From NCBI RefSeq assembly GCF_014640255.1, contig NZ_BMGP01000003.1, forward strand, positions 1 to 64,000: 64,000 nt of DNA, read 5' to 3'. The notes under the pieces are model-generated. The model searched no databases. It was given only the letters and a program-made list of their open reading frames with translations, and had not been told where the DNA came from. The stretch's first letter is position 1, and each line of letters starts with the position of its first letter. This DNA is from Subtercola lobariae. Lineage in GTDB: Bacteria > Actinomycetota > Actinomycetes > Actinomycetales > Microbacteriaceae. A program made the position numbers and the translations under genes. Positions 24,308-32,955 of the stretch are shown one piece after another.

Positions 24308-25189
24308 TCAGGCGGTGAGCCCCACGGCGCGGGTCATCGCGGCGAAGACCGCGGGCTCGTCGGCGAGCCGCAGTTGGGGGTCGCCGGTGACGAAGATGCG
24401 TACTTGGGCGAGGGCCTGGTGGGCGAGCATCCACAGCCCTGAAACATCGACTCCCCCGCGTTCACGCCACGCGGTAGCGAGGATGCTCGGCCACGGGTCG
24501 TAGGCAACGTCGAGCAATACCGCGCCTGGCGTGGGCGCGAACCCCACCACGTCGGCCTCCGTGAGGCTGCCGCCCGGCAGCGTGCTGATGGTCACCGGTG
24601 CGTCGACCTCCTGAGCGAGGGCGTCGGCCAGCCAGACCACCGAGATGGCGACTCCCGCATTGGCAGCCACCGCCGTCACCTGCTCGGCCTTCTCGGGCGA
24701 TCGTGCCGCGATGGTGACGTGTTCGGCGCCCAGTTCTGCGGCAGCGACCACGGCCGAGCGCGCGGTCGCGCCGGCGCCCAGAATCAGCACTTCGCTCGAG
24801 CGACTGATTCCGGTACCGGCGAGCGCGTCGACAATGCCGCCCACGTCGGTGTTGAAACCCTGAACCGCCAGTGACCCGTTCTCATGCGCGAACGTGATGG
24901 TATTCGCCGCACCCGTGAGCATGGTCTGCACGTCGGCCGAGTCGATGAGGGCCAGCGCCTCTTCTTTCAGCGGCATGGTCAGCGACAACCCGCGCCACGA
25001 CTCGTCGAGCCCCAGCACGAAATCACTGAGTTGCCCGGGGGCGACTTCAGCCTTGCTGTACTGCCAGTCGAGCCCGAGCGCACGGTAGGCAGCGAGGTGC
25101 AGCTGGGGTGATTTCGAGTGCGCAATCGGCGACCCGAGAACCGCCAAACGCTCGGCGGGAGCCGAAACCGTGTTCGAACCCTCGGTCAT
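24308..25189 (-). CDS. aroE: shikimate dehydrogenase
   Basis: Reduces 3-dehydroshikimate with NADPH. Motifs: the substrate-binding LGSPIAHSKSPQLHLAAY, the MPLKEEALALI catalytic Lys, NTDVGGIVDAL, the nucleotide-binding ILGAGATARSAVVAAAELG and the C-terminal GLWMLAHQALAQVRIF. 293 residues, with the ATG overlapping the mltG stop (ATGA). The pairing mltG-aroE-aroC is usual in actinobacteria. Confidence 0.95.
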   Translation of the reverse strand: MTEGSNTVSAPAERLAVLGSPIAHSKSPQLHLAAYRALGLDWQYSKAEVAPGQLSDFVLGLDESWRGLSLTMPLKEEALALIDSADVQTMLTGAANTITFAHENGSLAVQGFNTDVGGIVDALAGTGISRSSEVLILGAGATARSAVVAAAELGAEHVTIAARSPEKAEQVTAVAANAGVAISVVWLADALAQEVDAPVTISTLPGGSLTEADVVGFAPTPGAVLLDVAYDPWPSILATAWRERGGVDVSGLWMLAHQALAQVRIFVTGDPQLRLADEPAVFAAMTRAVGLTA

Positions 25190-26529
25190 GGGCAGCTGGT
25201 CGCGTTGCCGGCCTGGTAGAGCTCGACGGCGGCGTTGTGCTCGTCGAGGTTGTCTGAGAAGCAGGTGAGACCCGTGTCGAGATTCACCGTGACGAAGTAC
25301 AGCCAGCTGCCGTCGGCCGGTTTCAGGGCCGCATTGATGGCGTCGTCTCCCGGGTTCGAGATGGGGCCGATGGGCAGACCCAGAATCACGTAGGTGTTGT
25401 ACTTGTTCGACTCGTCGTTGCGCTGGGCGTCGGTCGTATCGACCTCTTTCGAGCCCGTGCCATAGGCAACGGTGGCGTCAGACTGCAGCGGCATGCCGTC
25501 GGCGATGCGGTTGGCGAACACTCGAGACACCTTGTAGAAGTCGTCGGTGCTGCCGCCTTCTTTCTGAATGATCGAGGCCATCGTCAGCGTCTTCTCGCGG
25601 TCTGCGGGGGCGACACCGGCCGCATCGAGCGACTGGAACGCACGATCGACCATCGTCTTGATGAGGTCGTGAGCACTCGTGTTCGGCTGGAACGTGTACG
25701 TCGCAGGAAAGAGGTAGCCCTCGATGTTCGGCGCCGAGGGGTCGATGCCGAACTGCGTGTAGTTTGCAGCCTCCGCCTGCAGATCGGCGAGCGGCACCCC
25801 GGTCTTATCGGCGAGCTGGCTCAGCACATCGGCCGCTACGGTGCCCTCAGTGATCACAACCGTCGTGGTCACTGCATTGGCGGGGTTCTGGAGCCCGTCG
25901 AGAGCGGCCTGTGAGCTCATGCCCTTCTGCAGGGTGTACGTTCCGGGCTGAAAGACCACGTTCGGGTTCTTCAGTAGCAGCGCGTAGAACGTGTCTGACG
26001 ACTTCACCACGCCGGCAGTCTGCAGGTTGTCGCCGATCTTGGTGCCGTCGTCACCCGACGCGATGACGAAGTTCACCGTCTCGCCCGTGCCGGTTCCGGT
26101 GTAGTCGTCGACGTCTTTCGCGCCGAAGATCTTGTTGATCTGCGGTTGGTACGAGAAATAGATGGTGCTGCCGATGGTGGCGAGCCCGCCCACCAGCACC
26201 ACCGCGATGATGATGGTCCAGATCGCGCGGCGCGAGCGTCGTCGTTTCGGCGGCCGTGGTTCACGCACTCGAGGCAGCGGCCCCGAAGGCGGTGGTGACT
26301 GCGGCGGCAGCGAATCGAAGGCGGCGGCGGCCGCATCGGGCCGCGCAGCCGAATCGGAGGCGTCGATCACCTGGGTAGCCCTGACCGCACGACGCGTTCC
26401 CGGCACCGGGGAGGCAGCTCCTGCGTCGGTGACAGGCGCGGCCGGTGCTGGAGGCGTGGGCGTCGGCTCGGCCGGTTCCCTGAAGAATTCCGCGAACGGA
26501 TGATCCTCCGGCAGCTTGGAGTCAGTCAC
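25186..26529 (-). CDS. mltG: endolytic murein transglycosylase MltG (YceG-like)
   Basis: Cleaves nascent peptidoglycan glycan strands at the membrane. A Pro/Ala-rich cytoplasmic tail (residues 1-100) is followed by a transmembrane helix (about 105-125, AIWTIIIAVVLVGGLATIGS), then a LysM-like region and the YceG domain with IEGYLFPATYTFQ, LTMASIIQKEGGS (catalytic Glu), VSRVFANRI and PIGPISNPG. GTG start overlapping the ruvX stop (GTGA). 447 residues. Confidence 0.94.
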   Translation of the reverse strand: MTDSKLPEDHPFAEFFREPAEPTPTPPAPAAPVTDAGAASPVPGTRRAVRATQVIDASDSAARPDAAAAAFDSLPPQSPPPSGPLPRVREPRPPKRRRSRRAIWTIIIAVVLVGGLATIGSTIYFSYQPQINKIFGAKDVDDYTGTGTGETVNFVIASGDDGTKIGDNLQTAGVVKSSDTFYALLLKNPNVVFQPGTYTLQKGMSSQAALDGLQNPANAVTTTVVITEGTVAADVLSQLADKTGVPLADLQAEAANYTQFGIDPSAPNIEGYLFPATYTFQPNTSAHDLIKTMVDRAFQSLDAAGVAPADREKTLTMASIIQKEGGSTDDFYKVSRVFANRIADGMPLQSDATVAYGTGSKEVDTTDAQRNDESNKYNTYVILGLPIGPISNPGDDAINAALKPADGSWLYFVTVNLDTGLTCFSDNLDEHNAAVELYQAGNATSCP

Positions 26530-27026
26530 AGTTCACGTCCTTCGGTGAAATCGACGCCGATGGTCGGGTCAACAACGGTACCGGGCGGTTTACCCGAAGC
26601 ACGCTCGACATCAAGCGCGTGTTGCAAAAGTATAACGGCGGCTACTTGATCGATTACTGAGCGCGAATTCTTGGTGGTGCGACCATTCTTATGCAGCGCG
26701 GCCTGGGCTGAAACAGTGGTGAGCCGCTCGTCGATCATGCGCACCGGGTGCCCGGCAGTCGCCAATCGCAGCGCGAAACCCTCGGCGTCTTCGGTCGAGG
26801 CCGTCGAGCCGCCCGACATCGAGAGGGGCAGCCCCACAATGAACTCTGTCGCGTCGAACTCTGCCGCCAGCTCGAGAATGCGCACAATGTCGCTGCTGCG
26901 GCTCTCGTTGCCGGATGCCCGGGGCACCGTCTCCACCGGAGTCGCCAGTATTCCGTGCAGATCTGAGCGCGCCACACCCACGCGGGCCTTGCCCACGTCG
27001 ATGCCCAAGCGCACTCCCGACCGCAT
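26526..27026 (-). CDS. ruvX: RuvX/YqgF pre-16S rRNA nuclease family
   Basis: RNase H-fold nuclease, known as YqgF, for 16S 5'-end maturation or Holliday junction resolution. Motifs: GIDVGKARVGVARSD, FIVGLPLSMSGG, DERLTTVSA and a C-terminal Asp (IDQVAAVILLQHAL). 166 residues. AAAAGG lies directly before the ATG at 27024-27026; it begins 9 nt after the end of alaS. Confidence 0.93.
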   Translation of the reverse strand: MRSGVRLGIDVGKARVGVARSDLHGILATPVETVPRASGNESRSSDIVRILELAAEFDATEFIVGLPLSMSGGSTASTEDAEGFALRLATAGHPVRMIDERLTTVSAQAALHKNGRTTKNSRSVIDQVAAVILLQHALDVERASGKPPGTVVDPTIGVDFTEGREL

Positions 27027-27035
27027 GCCTTTTCG

Positions 27036-29711
27036 TTACTTCGCGCCCGCGACGGCCGAGCGGATGCCCGCCAGCGCCTCATCGATGGCCGCAACGTTCG
27101 TGCCGCCACCCTGCGCGAGGTCGTCTTTGCCGCCGCCACCGCCGCCGAGAATCGAGGCCGCTACCCTGGCCAGTGCGCCGGCCTTCAACGAGGCCGTTCG
27201 CGCCTCGTCGTTGGTGGCCACGATGACCACGGGCTTGCCTGCGACGGAGGCCGCGAGGGCCACCACGCTGGCGTCAGAACCGAGGCGTTCGCGAACGCTG
27301 GTCACGAGCATCCGTAGGTCGTCAGCCGAACGCAACTCGCCGACAGACGCTGCCACAACGGTGACGTCGCCTTCGCGCCTGGCGTTCGCAACGAGGGCGG
27401 GCACGCGTGATGACAGCGCGCTCGCCTCGTAGGCCGCTATCTTCTTCTCTGCGGCCTTGAGCTCGGCCGAGAGCGTGCCGATGCGCGAGACGAGCTCGTC
27501 TCGTGGCGCCTTCAGCGACGAGGTGAGCTGCGACACAATGGCCCGCTCGGCGGCGAACTCGCGAAAGGCGTCAGCGCCCACGAGCGATTCGACGCGGCGG
27601 TTGGTCGACCCGATCGACGATTCGCCGAGCAGGTTGATGAGCCCGATCTCAGAGGTGTGCACCACGTGCGTGCCGCCGCAGAGCTCGCGCGACCAGGGGC
27701 CGCCGATCTCCACCATGCGCACGACATCGCCGTACTTCTCGCCGAAAAGCGCCATGGCGCCGAGGGCTTTGGCATCGTCGACGGCCATCTCGCGCGTGAT
27801 CACGCCGAAGTCGGCTTGCACTGCGGTGTTCGAGATCTCTTCGACTTCGCTCTTCGTTTCGGCAGACAGTGGGCTTGACCAGGTGAAGTCGAGGCGCATG
27901 TAACCAGCTTTGTTATACGAGCCCGACTGGTGCGCGGTCGACCCGAGAATCTCGCGCAGAGCGGCGTGCACGATGTGCGTCGCCGAGTGCGCCTGGGTTG
28001 CGCCCTTGCGCCAGTTCTTGTCGACCACGCTGCGGGCAGCGTCGCCGATGGAGACCTGGCCGCTCGTGACACGCCCGCGGTGGCTGATGAGCCCCTTCAC
28101 GGGCTTCTGCACGTCGAGCACCTCGACTTCGAAGGTCTGGCCGCCATCGAGGCTGATGATCGTGCCCGCGTCGGCCTCCTGGCCACCGGATTCGGCGTAC
28201 AGACTGGTCTCGGCCAGAATCACCTCGACGAGTTCGCCGGTCACCGCGGTGTTCACCGAGGTGCCGTCGATGATCAGGCCGAGCACGCGCGAGTCGGTCT
28301 CGAGCTCGGTGTAGCCGGTGAAGACGGTCTCTCCCTCGGCGCGGAACTCGGCGAACGCCGAGAGGTCGTTCGCCCCGAGCTTCTTGGTTTTCGCGTCGGC
28401 CTTGGCACGCTGCTTCTGCTCGGTCATCAGCCGTTCGAAGGCCTCACGGTCGACCGTCAGGCCAGCCTCTTCGGCGATCTCGACGGTGAGGTCGATGGGA
28501 AAACCGTAGGTGTCGTGCAGCGCGAAGGCGGTGTCGCCCGCGAGCGAAACACTCTTCTCGGCCTTGGTCTTCGAAACGGCGAGGTCGAGGATGCTCGTGC
28601 CGCCCGTGAGCGTGCGCAAAAACGCCTCTTCTTCGGCATACGCCGTGCGCGAGATGCGCTCGTAGTCGGCTTCGAGCTCGGGGTAGGCGGCCTTCATCGC
28701 GTCACGCGAAGCAGGGAACAACTCAGGGAACGTGGTGCGGTCGACACCCAGCAGACGCATGCTGCGCACAGTGCGGCGCAGCAGGCGGCGCAGCACGTAG
28801 CCGCGGCCCTCGTTCGACGGGGTGACCCCGTCAGACATCAGCATGAGGGCTGAACGCACGTGGTCGGCGACCACGCGCATCCGCACGTCGTCGTCGTGTA
28901 CAGCGCCATAACGGCGACCAGAAAGCGCTGAGGCCAAGTCGAGCACGGGGCGAACCTGGTCGATTTCGTAGAGGTTCTCGACGTCTTGCTTGATGAACGC
29001 CACCCGCTCGAGGCCCATGCCGGTGTCGATGTTCTTGCGGGGCAGTTCCCCGACCACGTCGAAGTGGTACTTCGAGGTGACGTTCGTGATGAGGTACTGC
29101 ATGAAGACGAGATTCCAGATCTCGATGTAGCGGTCTTCGTCTGCTGCGGGGCCGCCATCTTTGCCGTAAGCGGGGCCGCGGTCGTAGAAGATTTCCGAAC
29201 ACGGGCCGGCGGGGCCGGGCTGGCCGGTCGACCAGTAGTTCGAGTCTTTGCCGAGGCGCTGAATCTTGTGGTCGGGCAGGCCAGCGGTCTTCTTCCAGAA
29301 CGCGATGGCTTCGTCGTCGTCTTCGTAGACCGTGACCCACAGGTCTTTCGGCTCGAAGCCGAGGCCGCCGTCGGCCTCGCTCGTCGTGAGCAACTCCCAG
29401 GCGAACTCGATGGCTTGCTCTTTGAAGTAGTCGCCGAAGCTGAAATTGCCGTTCATCTGAAAGAACGTGCCGTGGCGGGTGGTCTTACCGACTTCTTCGA
29501 TGTCGAGCGTGCGGATGCACTTCTGCACACTGGTCGCCCGCTTGAACGGCGCCGGCACAAGCCCCGACATGTACGGAATGAACGGAACCATGCCCGCAAC
29601 CGTGAACAACAAGGTGGGGTCTTCGCTGACCAGCGAGGCCGACGGCACAACAGTGTGCCCGCGGTTCTCGAAGAACGTGAGCCAGCGCTGGCGAATATCT
29701 GCGGTGAGCAC
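27036..29711 (-). CDS. alaS: alanine-tRNA ligase
   Basis: Charges tRNA-Ala. 891 residues: class II catalytic core (RQRWLTFFENRGHTVVPSAS, the motif 2 RTLDIEEVGKTTRHGTFFQM), the editing domain with HSATHIVHAALREILG, the zinc site in SRELCGGTHVVHTSEIG, and a C-terminal DHHA1 domain rich in glycine (ASILGGGGGGKDDLAQGGG). GTG start at 29709-29711 overlapping the preceding small gene by one base. Confidence 0.97.
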   Translation of the reverse strand: MLTADIRQRWLTFFENRGHTVVPSASLVSEDPTLLFTVAGMVPFIPYMSGLVPAPFKRATSVQKCIRTLDIEEVGKTTRHGTFFQMNGNFSFGDYFKEQAIEFAWELLTTSEADGGLGFEPKDLWVTVYEDDDEAIAFWKKTAGLPDHKIQRLGKDSNYWSTGQPGPAGPCSEIFYDRGPAYGKDGGPAADEDRYIEIWNLVFMQYLITNVTSKYHFDVVGELPRKNIDTGMGLERVAFIKQDVENLYEIDQVRPVLDLASALSGRRYGAVHDDDVRMRVVADHVRSALMLMSDGVTPSNEGRGYVLRRLLRRTVRSMRLLGVDRTTFPELFPASRDAMKAAYPELEADYERISRTAYAEEEAFLRTLTGGTSILDLAVSKTKAEKSVSLAGDTAFALHDTYGFPIDLTVEIAEEAGLTVDREAFERLMTEQKQRAKADAKTKKLGANDLSAFAEFRAEGETVFTGYTELETDSRVLGLIIDGTSVNTAVTGELVEVILAETSLYAESGGQEADAGTIISLDGGQTFEVEVLDVQKPVKGLISHRGRVTSGQVSIGDAARSVVDKNWRKGATQAHSATHIVHAALREILGSTAHQSGSYNKAGYMRLDFTWSSPLSAETKSEVEEISNTAVQADFGVITREMAVDDAKALGAMALFGEKYGDVVRMVEIGGPWSRELCGGTHVVHTSEIGLINLLGESSIGSTNRRVESLVGADAFREFAAERAIVSQLTSSLKAPRDELVSRIGTLSAELKAAEKKIAAYEASALSSRVPALVANARREGDVTVVAASVGELRSADDLRMLVTSVRERLGSDASVVALAASVAGKPVVIVATNDEARTASLKAGALARVAASILGGGGGGKDDLAQGGGTNVAAIDEALAGIRSAVAGAK

Positions 29712-29908
29712 TACTTCGTGGCACCACTCAGGGCAGAGCGCAGCTCTGATTCGCGTTCGCGGTAGCCCTCAGAGAACGCCTCAGAGAAGTCTTTGACCTT
29801 CGCATCGAGATTCGCGAACGCCTTCTTACCCTGGGCCGTCTGGTTGATCTGGTGGGCGACAACCACGCCCACGGCGATGCCGGCGCTGAACCACAGTACT
29901 TTTTTCAC
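29711..29908 (-). CDS. small membrane-associated protein, YtxH-like (unknown function)
   Basis: A 65-residue product with one hydrophobic helix near the N terminus (about 4-20, VLWFSAGIAVGVVVAHQI) and a charged amphipathic C-terminal helix (AFANLDAKVKDFSEAFSEGYRERE). The position between a DUF948 gene and alaS, with a one-base overlap to alaS, is common in Microbacteriaceae. It probably acts with the DUF948 protein at the membrane. I cannot name a function. Confidence 0.75.
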   Translation of the reverse strand: MKKVLWFSAGIAVGVVVAHQINQTAQGKKAFANLDAKVKDFSEAFSEGYRERESELRSALSGATK

Positions 29909-29957
29909 AAGGCGCTCCTAGAGGTGAGGTGAAAATCAGCTTCAAGTCTACGGGTCA

Positions 29958-30440
29958 TCAATACTCGGCCCGGCTGGCCTTCGAGGCCTTCTTGCTCTCG
30001 CTCTTATCGTTGCTGTGGCTCTTGTCACGCTTGGGCTTCGCCGTTGCGTTACGCAGCGAGCGGTCAGCGCGGTCTGAAGCGTCGTCATCGAAGGCGTGTG
30101 TGCCTCGCACCGCCGCCCGCACCGCTCCCCCAAAGCTCGCGATGGCGATCAGCGGGCCGCCGAGAGACGCCGCGAACAGCGCCACGAGCGAATTGACGTT
30201 GCCGGTGACCTCGGCCACGTTCGAGGTGATCACATCCACTCGCGCCAGCTGCTTGTTGGCCTCCTGGATGGTCGTGGTCGACTCTTCGAGAATCGGGGCC
30301 ACACCCTTGCTCACGTCGCGAATCGCGAGCGTGGTCTCGTCGAACACCTTGCCGAGCTTCACCAACGGCACCGCGATGATCGCCACGAGAACGGCGAACA
30401 CGCCTGCTGCGATGAGGCCGGCGATATCTCCACCCGACAT
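29958..30440 (-). CDS. DUF948 domain membrane protein
   Basis: A 160-residue protein with an N-terminal transmembrane helix (IAGLIAAGVFAVLVAIIAVPL), a long heptad-like coiled-coil region (KVFDETTLAIRDVSKGVAPILEESTTTIQEANKQL), a second hydrophobic stretch (SLVALFAASLGGPLIAIAS) and a Lys/Ser-rich tail. This is the DUF948 architecture. The ATG at 30438-30440 is chosen because AGGAG is 8 nt upstream; the 16 in-frame codons before it lie next to the rpsD terminator. Function unknown. Confidence 0.85.
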   Translation of the reverse strand: MSGGDIAGLIAAGVFAVLVAIIAVPLVKLGKVFDETTLAIRDVSKGVAPILEESTTTIQEANKQLARVDVITSNVAEVTGNVNSLVALFAASLGGPLIAIASFGGAVRAAVRGTHAFDDDASDRADRSLRNATAKPKRDKSHSNDKSESKKASKASRAEY

Positions 30441-30490
30441 TGGGGTACTCCTAAAGGTGACGTCGTTGCACAACGGTAAGGGATACAAAA

Positions 30491-30520
30491 AGGGCGAGCC
30501 ACCCGAAGGTGACTCGCCCT
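30491..30520 (-). terminator. rho-independent terminator of rpsD
   Basis: AGGGCGAGTCACC and GGTGGCTCGCCCT (one mismatch) pair over a TTCG loop on the minus strand, followed by TTTTTG. It ends the single-gene rpsD transcript 38 nt after its stop. Confidence 0.88.
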
Positions 30521-30558
30521 AATGGTAGCTGGTGATTCGTCAGCTAGTGGTGCGCGTG

Positions 30559-31188
30559 TTAGCGGGCCGCGTAGTACTCGACGACGAGCTGAACTTCACA
30601 GGTCACGGGAACCTCGGCGCGCTTGGGGCGACGCTCGAGACGGGCCTGCAGCTTGTCGATCTCAACCGAGAGGTACGCCGGAACCTTGGGCAGAACGTCG
30701 ACGTGACCGCCGGCCGCTGCAACCTGGAACGGGGGCAGAACCTCTGAGCGGGCGTGAACGTGAATCATCTGGCCGGGCTTGACGCGAAACGACGGGCGGT
30801 CGACGCGAGCGCCGTCAACGAGAATGTGACGGTGCACGATCAGCTGGCGAGCCTGTGCGGTAGTGCGGGCGAAGCCGGCACGCAGCACGAGGGCGTCGAG
30901 ACGCATCTCGAGCAGCTCGACCAGGTTCTCACCGGTAAGGCCGCCCTGGCGACGGGCCTCTTGGAAGATGATCTTCAGCTGGGCTTCGCGAATGCCGTAC
31001 TGGGCGCGCAGACGCTGCTTCTCGCGCAGACGCACCGCGTAGTCGGAGTCGGTCTTGCGCTTGGTGCGGCCGTGCTCACCCGGAGCGTACGGACGCTTCT
31101 CGAGGTACTTCGCTGCCTTCGGGGTCAGCGGAATGCCGAGGGCCCGGGAAAGGCGGGTCTTGCTACGGGTACGTGACTTGGTAGACAC
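30559..31188 (-). CDS. rpsD: 30S ribosomal protein S4
   Basis: Primary 16S rRNA-binding protein. The start at GTG 31186-31188 gives STKSRTRSKTRLSRALGIPL, the family's normal beginning and 209 residues. An ATG two codons upstream is only one base from the AAGGA, so the GTG with 6-nt spacing fits better. The S4 RNA-binding domain (LDALVLRAGFARTTAQARQLIVHRHILVDG) is complete. In actinobacteria S4 stands away from the S10-spc-alpha operon, as here. It has a long leader (31189-31350) and its own terminator. Confidence 0.97.
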   Translation of the reverse strand: MSTKSRTRSKTRLSRALGIPLTPKAAKYLEKRPYAPGEHGRTKRKTDSDYAVRLREKQRLRAQYGIREAQLKIIFQEARRQGGLTGENLVELLEMRLDALVLRAGFARTTAQARQLIVHRHILVDGARVDRPSFRVKPGQMIHVHARSEVLPPFQVAAAGGHVDVLPKVPAYLSVEIDKLQARLERRPKRAEVPVTCEVQLVVEYYAAR

Positions 31189-31351
31189 AAACATCCTTCA
31201 AAAGAGAAATAGTGAAATTGTTGACGACGAGACATATCGGATGTCTATCGAAATCGAGGGATGGGCCAGACGGTTCGGCTACAGAACTCGTTCTTCCTGA
31301 CTGGGGTCTCTCGCAGCCGCGCTAAAGACACCCAAAAGTAGGCCTCAAAAA

Positions 31352-31361
31352 GATTATCACA
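31352..31361 (-). promoter_or_regulatory. possible extended -10 promoter for rpsD
   Basis: The minus strand reads TGTGATAAT, close to the extended -10 TGnTATAAT. The -35 position 17 nt upstream (CGTGAG) is poor. Transcription from here would give a leader of about 155 nt. The remaining 31189-31350 interval shows a short GACAT...ATGTC inverted repeat (31231-31245) and no gene. Confidence 0.35.
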
Positions 31362-31385
31362 ATCCAACCCGAGATCTCACGTGAT

Positions 31386-32789
31386 TCAGGCTTCTCCGCG
31401 AGTGATTCTGCGGATCTTCTCTAGCCGTGCCGACACATCACGCTCGTTGCCGTGTTCGGTCGGCCGGTAATACTCGGTGCCAAGCAGTTCGTCAGGCAGG
31501 TACTGCTGCGTCACCACCCCCACGTCGGAGTCGTGCGCGTACTTATAGCCCTTGCCGTGGCCGAGTCGTTTCGCCCCCGGGTAGTGCGCGTCTCGCAGTG
31601 GTTTGAGCACCCGCCCGAACTTTCCGGCCTTCACATCGGCGATGGCCTTATCGATTGCCAGGTATGAAGCGTTCGACTTCGGCGCGGTCGCCAGATACAC
31701 CACCGCTTCGGCGAGCGGAATACGCCCCTCTGGCATGCCGATGTACTGCACGGCGTCAGCGGCAGCGGTCGCCATCATCAGTGCCTGCGGGTCGGCCATG
31801 CCGATGTCTTCGGCAGCCAGCACGATCATTCGCCGGCAGATGAACCGCGGGTCTTCACCCGCCTCGATCATGCGTGCCAGGTAATGGATGCTCGCATCGA
31901 CGTCAGACCCCCGCACCGACTTGATGAACGCGCTGATCACGTCGTAGTGCTCGTCGCCGTTGCGGTCGTATCGAAGCAACGCTCGGTCGACGGCCTGCGC
32001 CACGACCTCGGCGGTGATCTCGGGCACAGCGGCATCGCCGACGTCGTCGCCATCGCTGTCGTCGTCACCCTCGCCGTCACCCCCGCCGATCGCATCAGCC
32101 GCTTTGGCGGCTGAGCCAACAGCAACTGAAGCGGCTTCGAGCATCGTCAGCGCGCGCCTGGCGTCACCCGACGACATACGGATGATCGCGGCCTTCGCCT
32201 CAGCAGACAGTGTCACGCGCCCGGCGAGCCCCCGGGCATCCACCACCGCCCTGTCGACCAGCACCGCCAAGTCATCATCGGTCAGCTGTTCGAGCGTCAA
32301 CAGCAGCGAACGCGAGAGCAACGGCGAGATGACCGAGAAAGAGGGGTTCTCGGTGGTCGCCGCCACCAGAATCACCCAGCCGTTCTCGACCCCCGGCAGC
32401 AACGCGTCTTGCTGAGCTTTTGAGAAGCGGTGAATCTCGTCGAGAAACAGCACGGTCGAGACGCCATAGAGGTCTCGGCTGCGAAACGCCTCTTCCATGA
32501 CCTGTCGCACGTCGCGAACCCCCGCCGTGACGGCCGACAGCTCGACGAACTTGCGGTTCGAGCTGTGCGCAATGGCCTGTGCGAGCGTGGTTTTGCCGGT
32601 ACCCGGCGGGCCCCACAGGATGATCGAGACCGAACCCTGAGCCTGCCCGGTGTCGCTCGCCAGGTTCACCAAAGGCGACCCCGGGCGCAGAAGATGCTTC
32701 TGCCCGGCGACTTCATCGAGACTTTTCGGGCGCATACGCACCGCGAGAGGCACGGCGCCGGCGTGCAGCCCGGGCTGTGAACTGACCAT
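31386..32789 (-). CDS. rarA: replication-associated recombination protein A (RarA/MgsA AAA+ ATPase)
   Basis: AAA+ clamp-loader-like ATPase acting at stalled forks. From the ATG at 32787-32789 (VSSQPGLHAGAVPLAVRMRP) the protein is 467 residues, with P-loop LWGPPGTGKTTLAQAI, Walker B VLFLDEIHRFSKAQQD, sensor 1 VAATTENPSFSV and the C-terminal tetramerisation region (EYYRPTEHGNERDVSARL). The longer frame upstream runs into the divergent promoter area and is rejected. Oddity: an acidic, Asp/Gly-rich insertion of about 25 residues (AIGGGDGEGDDDSDGDD) lies before the lid/C-terminal domain. Confidence 0.94.
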   Translation of the reverse strand: MVSSQPGLHAGAVPLAVRMRPKSLDEVAGQKHLLRPGSPLVNLASDTGQAQGSVSIILWGPPGTGKTTLAQAIAHSSNRKFVELSAVTAGVRDVRQVMEEAFRSRDLYGVSTVLFLDEIHRFSKAQQDALLPGVENGWVILVAATTENPSFSVISPLLSRSLLLTLEQLTDDDLAVLVDRAVVDARGLAGRVTLSAEAKAAIIRMSSGDARRALTMLEAASVAVGSAAKAADAIGGGDGEGDDDSDGDDVGDAAVPEITAEVVAQAVDRALLRYDRNGDEHYDVISAFIKSVRGSDVDASIHYLARMIEAGEDPRFICRRMIVLAAEDIGMADPQALMMATAAADAVQYIGMPEGRIPLAEAVVYLATAPKSNASYLAIDKAIADVKAGKFGRVLKPLRDAHYPGAKRLGHGKGYKYAHDSDVGVVTQQYLPDELLGTEYYRPTEHGNERDVSARLEKIRRITRGEA

Positions 32790-32849
32790 GGTCTCAAGGG
32801 TAGTCGCAGCCACTGACACCAGAATCTGAGCACCGCCAGAAGCGACTAT

Positions 32850-32879
32850 TTGGGAGACACACCACCGGCATCGTAAAGT
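32850..32879 (+). promoter_or_regulatory. possible sigma70-type promoter of the cyclophilin gene
   Basis: TTGGGA (32850-32855) and TAAAGT (32874-32879) are separated by 18 nt, 77 nt before the GTG start. The leader then holds three complementary words, CGGCAG (32901), CTGCCG (32927) and CGGCAG (32940), the last one ending just before GGAGG. Confidence 0.4.
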
Positions 32880-32955
32880 TCTCGGGGGTCCGTCGCTTTT
32901 CGGCAGCGGAACAGGCATTACAAGTTCTGCCGGCACAAGCGGCAGTGGAGGATTC

